From NCBI GenBank assembly GCA_026874595.1, contig CM049309.1, positions 26,851,033 to 26,915,032 on the forward strand: a stretch of DNA of 64,000 nt. The letters are read 5' to 3'. A program made the translations under genes and the position numbers. Of the stretch, positions 25,829 through 37,459 are shown one piece after another (the stretch's first letter is position 1; each line of letters opens with the position of its first letter). This DNA comes from Sipunculus nudus (lineage: Eukaryota > Annelida > Sipuncula > Golfingiida > Sipunculidae). The notes under the pieces were generated by a model that saw only the letters and a program-made list of their open reading frames with translations, did no database searches and was not told where the DNA came from.

Positions 25829-26630
25829 TTAAATTAACTTTTATTTCACAATATTATAGTCTCTTGTTTTGCTCATTCAGTAAGTCCTAAAAAATGTTCT
25901 TTGTTCTATTATCAGGACTAACTCCAAGAAAACCTAGCCAGTCTAAAATTAAATTTTATCGGGGGTTTGAGCCTTGAGCCATGGGGCACAAAAAGGTCAC
26001 TCCTTTGATCTTGTACAAGTCACAAATAATTGAAATTACAGCTAATTATATCACAGTAATGATTCAGTAACTTGTTCTATGATCTGAAGGATAAATTATG
26101 TATAAATGTGTAACAGAGTAACGGTGTGCATATTTATGCAGGAGATCACTGGATTACCATGAACCAGCCTTCTATAGTCAGGGTGGGGTAATTTTGCAAC
26201 CTGGTTCCTCGCTCCCTTTTTTTTTGGACAGTTTGACAACATGGGAGGGCCTGGTATATACACTTTGGATTATTTCCTTGAAACCTGTAGGAATTAATTT
26301 AATTTGAGTAACAGCAGCAAAATCAAATCTTGAAATAGTCTTCTAAAAAGCCTGTTTTATATCACATGGTAAAAAAAATAATTTTAAAAATAAAATAAAT
26401 TCCCTATCTACCTACTCTAAATTTTCACCACTGTAATCAGACACAAAGAACTCCAAGATCCTAAGGGCATTGGAAAGATGGTTCTGGCCAATAAATTAGC
26501 CAGAGAGGATTTTGTTTCACCAGATCTCCCCATTGCTAGCCACTGGCAAACTGGCGAACAAGCACGGCCAGCCCTGCAAATACAGGTCAAATTTTTGGAT
26601 CACCCAAACGATTGACAAACATTCACACCT
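25829..26630. other. Internal remnant of retrotransposon C, no gene seen
   Basis: No readable coding. The phrase CGGCCAGCCCTGCAAATAC near 26562 suggests another degenerate repeat that I cannot name. Confidence 0.35.
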
Positions 26631-26639
26631 GACTGGAAC

Positions 26640-26900
26640 ATGGACAGTCTGGGGGTAACACGCTCAGCTCTCTTCGCTGGTGACCCGGGTTTGATCCCCA
26701 ATGTGGCTATGAGAGTAGGTTGAAGTTGCCCGTCCAAGGCTGGTGGTTTTCTTTGGGTTTTTCGGTTTCCTCCACCCCTACAGGCTATTGAGCTCCATCA
26801 TCTGAGCCATGGAGAGTGCCCTGGTTAGTAGCCATGACAAGCCAAATCAGTAGGCAATCATAATTGGGCTGGTAAGCCTACTTGAGTCGTGATACAAACA
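26640..26900 (+). mobile_element. tRNA-derived SINE
   Basis: The head has polymerase III-like boxes: A box around GGGGTAACACGCTCAG and B box GGGTTTGATCCCC. A body with GGTGGTTTTCTTTGGG and CGGTTTCCTCCACCC follows, resembling the conserved central domain of SINEs in molluscs and other lophotrochozoans. The 3' boundary is uncertain. Confidence 0.65.
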
Positions 26901-27109
26901 GTATCCTGGAATGCATCGCAGTGGTCTACCATCATGTTGCAATCATATTATGGTAAACAGCCTATAACTGTAACATGATGCTACCAATGATGAATAAATA
27001 CAAGAGAATACATGTGAACTCACAACCCGACCTGAAACCCTGTCTCTATGGTAATGAGTCATTTCCTGTATCTCGTACAATTTGGCTGCATCCCTGCCCT
27101 ATCAGGTTT

Positions 27110-28431
27110 GCACTAATGCCCTATACATTCCTGGCTATTAAATCGTACAAGGGGTTCTCTAACATGGCGGCTTCCTGTAGGGAGACGCCTGTAATTTATT
27201 TTACTATGTAGGGAGACGCCCGTAATTTATTTTAAAAGCGTAATTTTATTTTATGAGTGTACATGTTATACGGAGGGATCCTGAGTCAAGAGTGAAGGAA
27301 TGGACGCGCCCGGCGGGATGAAAAGTTACAGTTAGGCTGGCCTGGGATTGTTAGTCAATGGAGTAAAATAAACGTTGTTTTCGGCCATGAGCTGTCACCT
27401 GCGTACGTGTGTCGTGACATTCCATTTCCCTCACATAAACTGCACATTCTACACTAATAACTGCTATTGGGTATGCTTCACACAAACTGTTCAACTTTAC
27501 GCTGTATACTTTTGGGCAGGAACCAGATTTTTCTCACTGCGACACAGGTACATCCAGTGTGTCTTGCATAACAGTAACATTCAGACACCCATTAACAATG
27601 CCCCAACAAGTCGGCAGTGTGAGCTGATCACCAATCTGGGCTATGCCTTCCATCAACTGGTCCATAGACATTCTCTGGACTGTGGGTAACATCTGCATTA
27701 ATCGCAGCTCATGGGCATGTATCACTAACCTTGCCTACCTATACTATGTCACTGGGCGTATGTACCATGGCCTGTGTTGCAGCTTTATATTTACATACAT
27801 TCGGCATTTTACTCTGCCTTACATCGGGCTTACTACAATCCCCTATTTTGTGACCTAGTCCGCCACATTGAAAACATCGCATTGGGCTGCAAATGCCAAA
27901 CTTGCTTTACTCATCATGACCTGTGACCTTTAAGAAGACTACTAGCTCCTTGCTACAGCAATTAACAAATTGCTCTTTGTTCCTGACAGTTCAGTAGAAT
28001 TGTCCAGAAATCCACTAAGCCATATGGCAAATTGACTAGGTGTCTCGCCACACCCAGGCATACTTGACCTAAATAATCTCCGTATCCATCCTCTGTCATC
28101 CTATATCCCTTTAATAAGGCTAACTTTAAACTGTTGCCTGGAATGCCTGACTATCTTGCGGATACTCTTGGCTCAAATCTCTAGAGATCTATATACATGA
28201 TCCTATCGATTGACTCATCAAAAGGCACCAAATTTACATCCAGAACTGAACATGTGCAGCCTCATCTGCTGCTTGCTTAAGCGACACTAAATTCGCTGCT
28301 TCACTACATGCTTCATGTTCCCAAGTGCTATCATGCCCCTCTCGTTCCTGCACGGCCTGCTGTTTAGCCTGAGCCTGTGACTCTAACTTCTGCTCATTAG
28401 CCCTAGCATGCTCCTCTCATTCCTGTTTGGC
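27110..28431 (-). pseudogene. gag-protease relic of retrotransposon C
   Basis: On the minus strand, a Gln/Glu-rich coiled stretch (about 28430-28330) is followed by capsid-like gag sequence. A CCHC zinc knuckle C-x2-C-x4-H-x4-C is exact at 27835-27876. Downstream, an aspartic protease Asp-Thr-Gly site lies near 27550-27563 but is frameshifted. A protease C-terminal segment (LENPLYDLI) lies at about 27139-27165. Several stops and shifts break the frame. The tandem duplication at 27175-27234 falls inside the protease relic. Gag would package RNA and the protease process the polyprotein; neither is functional here. Confidence 0.7.
27175..27234. repeat. Tandem duplication, ~32-bp unit
   Basis: TGTAGGGAGACGCC[TC]GTAATTTATTTTA occurs twice, at about 27175-27202 and 27207-27234. 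Confidence 0.85.
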
Positions 28432-28436
28432 CTACT

Positions 28437-29841
28437 TGTCATGTGAACTTCCAGGTTCTTTTAAGAATGAAACAAATTTGCTGAACACATACATACATAC
28501 ACTCAAAGAAAGGAAAAAGACTGGTGTTAACAAAATAGTAATATATTTTAAAATAAGTTACTTGCATTCTCTGGAGAGGTGCTCCCTTTACACCAAAAAT
28601 GAATATATACACACATAAATACACATAGATAAGAGTCCAATCATGACAGCAAACAGCAGAGTTCCTGATCACTTAGATCCTAACCACTTGGCTATCATGC
28701 ACACACTTAACACCTGGATGTAACACTGTCCTGTATTCACATAGTTTCTATAATCCTCCATCTTTCACTGTGTATACATGCTTCACAGTCCCTGCACTGC
28801 GCACAGACCATCCTATCTGAGCATTGAATCACAGTCTCTCACAGCTGATGTCTCATGGAATCATCTAGACCTGGTACCAGAATAAGCTTCCACACAGCAA
28901 TATCTTGTACCTTTATGTAAAGGTTTAGGTATAGCCTAAATATAAAGTCCTCCGTCTGTTCCTGGAAGCACTCACAAGTATCACCCTGCCAGATTATTGG
29001 TCTTGTGGGCAAAACGCATTATTTGCTCTGAAGTCCTTTATAGAGAAATCATTCATGGCTTCCTCAGACATCGACTCACTACATTCATAGACACCATATC
29101 TCAGCTGTCTTCACCGTAACATATGCAGACCTTCCTCTTGATGGCTAAACAGGCACTTCTCCCCTCTGATGCTGTAACAGGCCCTCCTTATAAATGCTTG
29201 CTCAGGTCACAACTCCATATCATCCTCCCGGCCAATTATCACTCCAAATTACACGGACCATCAATCACTGCGTGAATATGAATAAGGAAACACCTCTCAT
29301 AACAGTGTGTGAAAAAATCTAACTTACATGGGTGCACTTCCTTTGAGATCTACAACAAACACAAGTGACTGCCAAAACAGAGGTGGCTCCGTCTAAATTA
29401 ACCCCTACTGAAATAAACATCAGACTAGACACATATGATCTCTAACAACTAAACTGCCCTGAAATTAACATTAAACAAGACACGTGTGTCCTTTAACCAA
29501 CTATCTCACACTATTATCTATGCATGATACTCCATATCAATGCACAATAAATTATCAAATAACAATCATCTGGCTATTATCCCTACTAAAATATGCTACT
29601 CAATACCTAAGTCACAGCTTTCTGGTGACTCTACTCTCAACCCTGAGCAATCTAGCTCTGAGCAAACTTCTGTTAATCCTTACCACAGTCTATGGTTTCT
29701 TTCAACAGGTCCATAGTGATAAGAGTTCCCGTAATGAGGATGCAGGAACCTACTTAACTATGGGGTCTACAGCACAACACCTGTCATGTGGTGAGTGCTA
29801 ACACAATTGAACTTTATGCTACACTTAAACTTACCACGACA
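28437..29841 (-). mobile_element. Solo LTR inside the gag region
   Basis: 1,405 bp with ends TGTCATG and ACGACA (+ strand), flanked by the 5-bp direct repeat CTACT (28432-28436 and 29842-29846). The minus-strand 3' end shares GAACCTGGAAGTTCACAT with the solo LTR ending at 9055, so the two belong to related families. It interrupts the gag leader of retrotransposon C. Confidence 0.65.
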
Positions 29842-29846
29842 CTACT

Positions 29847-30326
29847 AACTGACCAACTGTCAGACATAAACTCGGACCAAACAGGGAATATGTACCTTTA
29901 AAACCTAGGAAATCTGTAAGTACATGGCACTACTTGATGACACGCTGCAAGAACCTCAAATCTCGGAGATAAAAGGAGAAGGAGAGTGGTCGGAGTCACC
30001 TGACACCGCAGAAAGGTCATTGGACACTGCAGAGTACCAATACCCAATGCTGTATACTAAAGCTACTTAAAGAGAAGGTATGAGCCCTTCACAGCTCTCT
30101 TATTACAAGTTAAGGACACTTTTAAATACTCAAAGTTGCCATTAAACCCTAATACCGGCTTTTCCAACGTGTACAGGTTGAGCGCCATTTGTGTTCTACA
30201 CCCTTCAGCTAGCTATACTAACATGCACAGATTACATATGTTGTGTTTCTGAGTACAAACATGTAAGTAAGTGCCAAGTTCTCCACAAAAATCCGTAATT
30301 TTGAATCCTAAATCTCTCATTAAATC
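29847..30326 (-). other. Leader/gag 5' region of retrotransposon C
   Basis: Lies between the primer-binding site and the solo LTR. No intact frame is visible. Confidence 0.4.
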
Positions 30327-30344
30327 TCCCGGGTCAGGGCACCA
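30327..30344 (-). other. Primer-binding site of retrotransposon C
   Basis: On the minus strand, TGGTGCCCTGACCCGGGA starts five bases after the LTR end (GTGACA). The TGG start matches a tRNA CCA tail. The tRNA species was not identified. Confidence 0.65.
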
Positions 30345-30349
30345 ATCAC

Positions 30350-30539
30350 TGTCACATGATAACACTGCCCCTTACCAGTGTCCTAAGAACAAGGCTGCCC
30401 TTACCAAGTGACAACCTGGGTTGCCTATGGTTTAACATAGTAAAGTAGAGATGGTGCGGTGTTTGATGGCACACTCATCCTATCAGCACTCAGGCACACA
30501 ACAAAACACAAGGCAGTGGCTAAGCAACAGATTTAATAA
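30350..30539 (-). repeat. 5' LTR remnant of retrotransposon C
   Basis: 190 bp aligned to 23642-23830 of the 3' LTR (TGCCCCTTACCAG, GGTAAAGTAGAGATGG, CAAGGCAGTGGCTAAGCAA). It is truncated at about 30540. Confidence 0.7.
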
Positions 30540-30764
30540 TTGGGGTAGGACAAAGCCTAACGGTTAAGGTGTTGGACTTCGAAGCTGAGGGTCCCCGGTA
30601 GGGCTGCCATGTTTACACGTTAAAATGACTCTGTTTTGATTAATTTCTGTAAACATTTACAGAACTACAGACTGTTTACACAAAATGCCATGATATACTC
30701 TGTCAGTCGGCTTAACATCTTCGGTAAATCTGTAATACAGATATATTAGCGAATATTATATGAA
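30540..30764 (+). repeat. Possible tRNA-like SINE fragment
   Basis: GCCTAACGGTTAAGGTGTTGG followed by GAGGGTCCCCGGTAGGGC looks tRNA-like. The phrase GGGCTGCCATGTTTACACG recurs inverted near 35562-35590, so it is a dispersed repeat. Confidence 0.4.
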
Positions 30765-31930
30765 TACAAAAGTTGAAGTATCTGAACAACTAATGCAGAG
30801 ATCACCATAATTGTTTGCATGGATATTGATCATGGAGTGTTTCATCAGTTTCTGCAGACTGGTGGCACCACCTGTATTTGTTCAGTTTTTTTAACAAATT
30901 ATTTTCTCTATTTTTGAGACCTTTAAAGATATGAACATCTGTTAACAGGGCACAAATCATAACAACTGGACCTAGAATCTTCATTCTTGACACACAGGGA
31001 GACCCATGAAAAGTCTCCATGGAAACCTGAATTTAGGCCTCTTTACCCATATCCTTTAAGCTGTATGGCTCCAAAATACCCCCCCAGAATAATGTAAAAT
31101 TTGATACAAAACTGCAGTATCTCAACAACTTCATCACTGATGGTCATGATTTTTTGCATACATATTGATCATGAGGTGTTCCATCAGTTTCTGCAGACTG
31201 GGTGCACCACCTCTATTTTTTCAAATTTTTACGAATATTTTTCTCTGTTTTTGAGACTTTAAAGATGTGGTTATCTGTCAACAGGGCACAAATCGTAATG
31301 ACTGGACCTAGAATCTTCATTTTTGTCATGCAAGGAGGCCCGTGAAAAGTCTCCATGGAAACCTGAAATTAGGTCTTTGTTACCCATATCCTTTGAGCTG
31401 TGGGGCTCCCAGTTACCCCCCAGAATAATGAAAAATTTGATACAAAAACTGCAGTATCTCAATAACTACATCACTGATGGTCATGATTTTTGGCATACAT
31501 ATCTATCATGAGGTGTTCCATCAGTTTCTGCAGACTGGGTGCACCACCTCTATTTTTTTCAAATTTTACGAATTTTTTTCTCTATTTTTGAGACATTTAA
31601 GGATGCTGTCATCTGTTAACATGGCACAAATTGTAACAACTGTACCTAGAATCTTCATTCTTGTCATTCAAGGAGGCCCATGAAAAGTGTCTGTGGAAAC
31701 CTGAAATTAGGTCTCTGTTACCCATATCCTTCAAGCTATAGGACTCCAAAGTATCCCTCAGAATAATGGAAAAATTTGATACAAAAGCTGAAGTATCTGA
31801 ACAACTAATGCAGAGATCACCATGATTCTTTGCATGGTTATTGACCATTAAGTGTTTATATTAGTTTCTGCAGACTGGTGGAGCCACCTGTATTTTTTTT
31901 AAAGTTTACGCATTTTTTCTCTATTTTTGA
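30765..31930 (+). repeat. Array of ~345-bp F1 units
   Basis: Three to four units with GGCACAAATC, CTAGAATCTTCATT, GATACAAAA and GACTGG[TG]GG[TC]GC. Same family as 900-2450. Confidence 0.7.
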
Positions 31931-33077
31931 GATATATATGTAACAGGGTCTCCCAAACAAACAGTTTTTTGTGTTAGGCTGTCACGGTTCAGTAACCACT
32001 CTGGTCAGATGTACATCCTGCAAATATAATATGTGAACACAGTAAGAAAATTGCCTGCCAAGTCTCTTATAACATATATACATCAAGGTTTCATCACTAA
32101 TTCATATGACACAATACAAACAATATTCACACAAATATAACGATTCATATGACACAATACAATCAATATTCACACAAACAGTAAAGACTCAATATACAGA
32201 AATTATCAGCGGATGGCCAGTTTACATAGTTATCTGAATACGGGGTTAACAGCTTTGTGAAATATACATATCTAATTACGTCTCAAATCAGACCGACTGT
32301 CTAATGTCATTTTACAGTAAAATCTCAAACGTATATGGTACATTTGAATAATAATTAGAATAAATCGTACTATACAGAACAGTAATCGAAAAAATATATT
32401 ACTTATCACTTTTACCGGTAACCCAGAAAATGTTTAAGAATGTACCTGCAAATATAATACATGCACACAGTAAGAGAATTGCCTGCCAAGTGATGTTGAT
32501 TGGTCAGCTTGGCAGGAAAATGACACCAGCTAATTGTTATTAAAATTAGAACCAGAATTAAGTTTAACAAGTCAGATCTTGACTAGCTCAGATCATGAAA
32601 CCCGCGCGTATATTACTGCTAATAAAATAACATATATTCAAAGACCTCAGTGACATTTTAGTACTTAAATAATTCATTTTACCTGATAATATGGTTTTAA
32701 TTGGGTCACTGTCAAAGGTCATTTCACAGGTGTTCGGCACGAAACATTAAACTGAATGTAATTAGGTCTGGGTTAAAGGTCATGTCTTCCAGAAGTTTGG
32801 CACTCAGAATACTAAATACACTCGGGCCCCAAGGAACCACGATTAGCTATGGAAATGGGTCGAGCATAATTGTCTGACTGTTACCATCATACCCATACAT
32901 TAATGATGCATACCGAGTCAGTCTGTTGCATACCGACAAGAAACAAAAAGTACAGAACCAGTCTGTCACATATAAATACAGACACAATCTTGGCTTGTTG
33001 GTTAATCTGTTTGATGCTTCAGTTGAATGGGTATATACTACCATTCAAATGATAAAATTTCCTTATGCGAATCTCTT
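31931..33077. other. No gene seen; local direct repeats
   Basis: A ~45-bp direct repeat (CTGCAAATATAATA, ATTGCCTGCCAAGT) occurs near 32030 and 32450. A ~50-bp tandem pair with CATATGACACAATACAA occurs at 32100-32175. No coding. Confidence 0.5.
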
Positions 33078-33114
33078 CCCAGTCAGCTAAGCGTCATGAC
33101 CCATGGGTCACTTG
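33078..33114 (+). repeat. F1 3' end
   Basis: GTCAGCTAAGCGTC, then GACCCATGGGTC and ACTTG before TTT. Confidence 0.65.
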
Positions 33115-35857
33115 TTTCAATTATAAACATTAAACAAAAATCTTAGCCTCGGGTTCATTATTTTACAAGTTTTCTTTTATCCATAAGATGTACATCCATC
33201 AGCATGCCACCGGTATTGAATTTGACATCATCCTTGAGAATATGCTCTCATTGTTTCCCCGTTGTGAAAAAAGGAACTCCCCAAAAATGAATGAATGAGC
33301 GTTTTTGCCGTTATGCCACCAAATGTGCATAAAACCTTTAGTGAAATGACAATCAAAAGTTTGTTTTTACTTCTATCAGGGCACAAGTGCTGGTTCAGGT
33401 GACAGAACAAATACAAGTACATATGTACCGGAATAGATAACCACGGTTACAGTATGACGACTAGTCATGTCATTGGTTCATTTCAACTCATTTGCATAGC
33501 CCAGACGGCACTTCTTCTGAAAATTGCCTACTATAGCTACCGTGCATACAAACAGGCCATTAATCAGGCTTCACGGAAAATGCAAATTTTCGGTGCGTTG
33601 TGGCAATTTCGAGCGATCGCAAATCAGTTCTTAGAAGGGTTACACCTGTCAGACATTCGCAGTGGAGGCTACGTTTATAGCCAGGAAAGAGCTGCTTATT
33701 TCTCTGTCGGATCATTTTCAATATTTATGCGCCTTCTATAAAATGTAAAACCCTCGTGATAAAAAGCTGTTGCGCAGAACTGTGTTGTCAGCTGATGAAC
33801 CCCCATATATGCATATGACCAACCACCCTCGTGGTTTTCGCGGGCATTTCAGAACATCAGCTCTTGATACAGATGTACCATGATCAATGTCTAGTCGCAC
33901 ATTTCTCCAACCAAGCCCTGAATTTTAAATGTGTCAGCAAATAATACAGCGGCACCTGGTTGAGAATACAAGAATCTGTTCGACCGGCTTTCTAATTTGG
34001 CTGTTCCTTTGATCGTACAGAGCTACATCTTGGGTGACCTCTGACCCTGAGTGACATTTTTGTTCAACTGATTCGACCACAGGAACTCTTCTGTTTTAAC
34101 TGTTATTTTAGATTAAATTGTGTTTAAGTAGCTTTAAGGAGTATTAAGGGCTCAATCTAATACTTATAAAAGGAATTCGGTTCACGCCTGTTTGCAATGT
34201 TCTCTAAAACCGCGTTGTGTACAATAGTGAGCCTTACATCATTTTAAAGGTTATTATGCATCGTGGTCTTTCAACCTCAAACACTACTATTGTTCATTCG
34301 AATAACGCTTGCTTTCAGTGAGGGATTTGAGCCTCTTGGGCCTTTCATTTGAATGAGGCTTTCACCTATGTGCGTGGTCAGTAAAAGAGAAAAACACGTT
34401 TCTCGCTTTATGAAATGGAGAGTTCAACCCAGGAGGAATAATGACAAAACCTAATTCAAGGTCCCCTTTTCACGAACAGGCATGGGCAGGGGTGAGTTGG
34501 GGTGGAGTGGTGTCTTGGGTTTCAGGCCTCAAAATTTGTCTGATACGATGAAAAAAAAATTGCGGCGGTTGAAATTGAATATGGACCCTCTGCATGGAGT
34601 CCCATTGGGTCCACTTCTGCTACTTACGAGGTATGCATATTTCTGTTTCTTTCTTCAGGAACAGTTTCCTTGCAATGCACATTTAATAAATATTTCACGT
34701 GTTTCTCACATCAACCTAATCTTTATAGGTCCACCAATAGAATCAAGTCAAATATCATTGAAAACCTGAATGCTCCCGGGTCTCATTCCGGTTCACAATG
34801 TCAACACCATCACTGGCCAGGTCATCAAGGTAAAAATACCGGGGTATAAATTTCTTGCCATGAGGACAGAACCACAAAGTAAATGTTAAAAATATTGGAG
34901 CATCTGCAGGATCACTCAAGCACTGTCTCCACCAGGTTATGAGTTTATACAGACGGACGGTATGATGTTAAGGATTCATGTAATTTAAAAGTAAGTGGCA
35001 AAATTAAGATACAAGCAGCTGTACATAGAAACGTTTTCTGTTCACAGAAGTGATTTGACTCAGAGAGGTGCGTGAGTTATTCTGCAGTCGTGCCAAAATG
35101 TTTATACATATTTTATGGAGACAGTTTCCCACTGAAAACCTATATTTTCTGTTAACTTTTAGAATAAAAAAATGAGCCAACATTTCACATCTCAGTTAAT
35201 AAATCTCCCCAACCCCGGTAATAAGCCCGATATACAGGGTCTATCAGCTAGTAGATACATAAGAAAACTAGGTCTGTTGATCTGACATCTGTCAGTCCTT
35301 ATAGAATCTCTCATTCCGACGGTATTTCTAAAAACTGTGATGACTGTCACTTGCGAGTTGGTGTGACCAGGTTTTTTATGCATGTTCAACGGCATTCTGG
35401 ACAATTTAATTTAAAGTAGTTTAATGATATTTTCATCACTTGCCAGAAAACGTAATTTAAGAGTTGTGGGTGGGTGGGTCAACATTGTTTATCTAATATA
35501 TCAATTACCACCGTTTAAACGGTGATGTTTCGTTTTTGTCCCGTTAGTGTAAACGTTTACATTTCGTGTAAACGTGGCAGCCCTAGTCCCCGTTTTGAAC
35601 TGTGGCAGTGCCTCAATAGCATAATGGTGAAATCTCATTATAGAACCTCAGAGATTCGCCCTTTTGTCTTAAGGACAGGTTTTGACTCCTGGAATATTCC
35701 TAACCCCTTGATATCCAGAAGGCTTAATAATACCATATCATTCTTATGGTATGGATACCTTCATTCCATTCAAAAGACTCCTTCAAAAAATATGTATATA
35801 GAAAGAAACTACAACATTCAAAACCCCCTACCAGATAGTGTTCTCAGCCTTTTATGC
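33115..35857. other. Relatively repeat-poor stretch, no gene recognised
   Basis: Mixed-composition DNA. The longest frame, 95 codons at 33454-33741 (+), has no recognised motif, splice context or repeat structure. It could be an exon or chance. Perfect palindromes CACCGTTTAAACGGTG (35509-35524) and GTAAACGTTTAC (near 35549) lie near the right edge. Confidence 0.4.
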
Positions 35858-36550
35858 ATGACATGAATTACACAGATTTCACACACACAAAAAAACTAGA
35901 TAAAACCGAGTATGGTTAAACAGTCTTTAGACCTTCTGAACTGGCAATATTGGACTCCAACTGGTGGCATTGGACCCTGACTGGCGGCACTTGACCCTGA
36001 CTGGCAGCAATGGACCTTGAATGGTGGTACTGGCCTGACTGGTGGCACAGAACCCTGACTGGGGGTACAGGACCCCGACTGGTGGCACTGGACCCAACTG
36101 GCGACTGGTGGGTCTGGACCTCGACCTGCCGTCCTGGTCCTTGACTGGCTGCACTGGTCACCCAACTGGTGGCTGGCTAGCACTTGGTCACCGAAGACTC
36201 CCCAGACTGTGTGTCCACACTAAATATGTGACCCTCTCAAATAAACTTCTACCCTGGAGGCTCAACCTTATTCATAGGTCTTATACAAAGCCTGGGACTA
36301 TTTTGCTACAAAGGCTCATCTATATTCATAAGCGTGATGATTACTATATAGGCTGGGAACAATGCTCCTATATCAATAGCATACCTCAAAATGGCATACT
36401 CTGTGACCACTCTGAAATCCCCTATTGTCTGACGAGGCAGTGACCCTGACAGCGAATCTGGCCTACACAAACAAAGATACAGCTAACTCGAGAAATAAAT
36501 AACCCATAATTAAACATAATAGGGCAAACATGCCCACAATCCACTTTGTG
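35858..36550 (-). repeat. Partial LTR of family C with expanded minisatellite
   Basis: Homologous to 23877-24310 of LTR C (ATGAATTACAC, GGTTAAACA, CATCTATATTCATAAG, AGGGCAAACAT). The ~20-bp GACTGG[TC]GGCACTGGACCC repeat occupies about 35935-36185, roughly twice the span in the other copy. Confidence 0.65.
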
Positions 36551-37079
36551 ATATCAGTCTGTTTCTATTTATAGCTTTGGCAGACTGCCAACTTATTCAG
36601 ATCAGGAAACAGGTTAAGAGTTCAGTCAGTGCGGCCAGGTAAAGGTCAAGAGTTCATTCAGTGTAGATGCTACACATGGCACTTAGCCATCATTGACTTA
36701 GGGGGCAACTGCCTTCCTCAGCTGAACTTGGTCAGCTGAGTGGACCCAACTCAAGAGAAGTTTGATGTATCAGCCTGAAATTTTGGCATGTCCATGCATC
36801 TTTGATGGGTTTTCTCATATACAAAATTGGTGGTGCCACCTAATATTATTATTGTGTTGTGTACATCCATGCCAGTATTTCAGGAGTAATCTTTGTGTAT
36901 TTGGTGCTTGTACCCAGGTTCAAAATATTTAGTACTTGCTTTGTACATGTAAGTGACACCCGTACTTGAAAAATAATCAAGTACTTTTCAAATAATGGTC
37001 AAGCATGTTATCATGGAAGCATTATACCTGATTGATGTATATCCTATTACACAGGATCCCATTAGGCCTTTATGGCTTG
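36551..37079 (+). mobile_element. F2 3' fragment
   Basis: Begins within the F2 GCAGACTGCCAACT repeat and ends CACAGGATCCCATTAGGCC...GGCTTG before TT, a weakened F2 hairpin. Confidence 0.55.
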
Positions 37080-37459
37080 TTCATTGATACACATATTATG
37101 CACTATTTTGCACTGAGTGAATGTTAGACACCTGGGGCTCTTTTTGAATGATGGTCTTTTGCTATCAGTCTGATACTTGGCAGTGCACAAATAGTATAAT
37201 CATTAGAACTGGCATGTTAAAACTTATTTATACACAGACAAGACATGGTAAACTTTTCTTGCAAATCCCAAATGAAATCACTTAATTATGACCTACATTC
37301 ATGTGGAATGGCCTAAAGTAGAGTTCTTAAAATATGTATTTATGGACTCCTTTTTGGAAATAATATTATTTGACATTTTGACCTTGGAATTTGACTTTCA
37401 CGTTCAAAATAGTGTTTACATTCACCAGTTTTACCTCACTATTACCAGTACTCAGGTTT
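37080..37459. other. No gene seen
   Basis: AT-rich spacer between two Helitron-like elements. Confidence 0.45.

Larger units (their letters stand above)
23642..30539 (-). mobile_element. LTR retrotransposon C, gag-protease relic
   Basis: The minus-strand element has, in order, a truncated 5' LTR (30350-30539), a primer-binding site, gag and protease relics, a polypurine tract and a full 3' LTR (23642-24336). Reverse transcriptase and integrase were not found, so much of pol is deleted. Later insertions inside it are a solo LTR (28437-29841), a SINE (about 26640-26900) and an F4 Helitron-like element (24922-25828). Confidence 0.7.

Noticed and set aside
26640-26715. Possible functional tRNA gene
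   Set aside because: Box A and B are present but no full cloverleaf or anticodon arm could be drawn, and a SINE body follows.
33454-33741. 95-codon frame in the repeat-poor region
   Set aside because: No motif, no homologue recalled and no splice context; kept only as a note in the region entry.
35896-36183. Three overlapping Ser/Pro/Gln-rich frames on the minus strand
   Set aside because: All three frames are open because of the ~20-bp minisatellite in LTR C.
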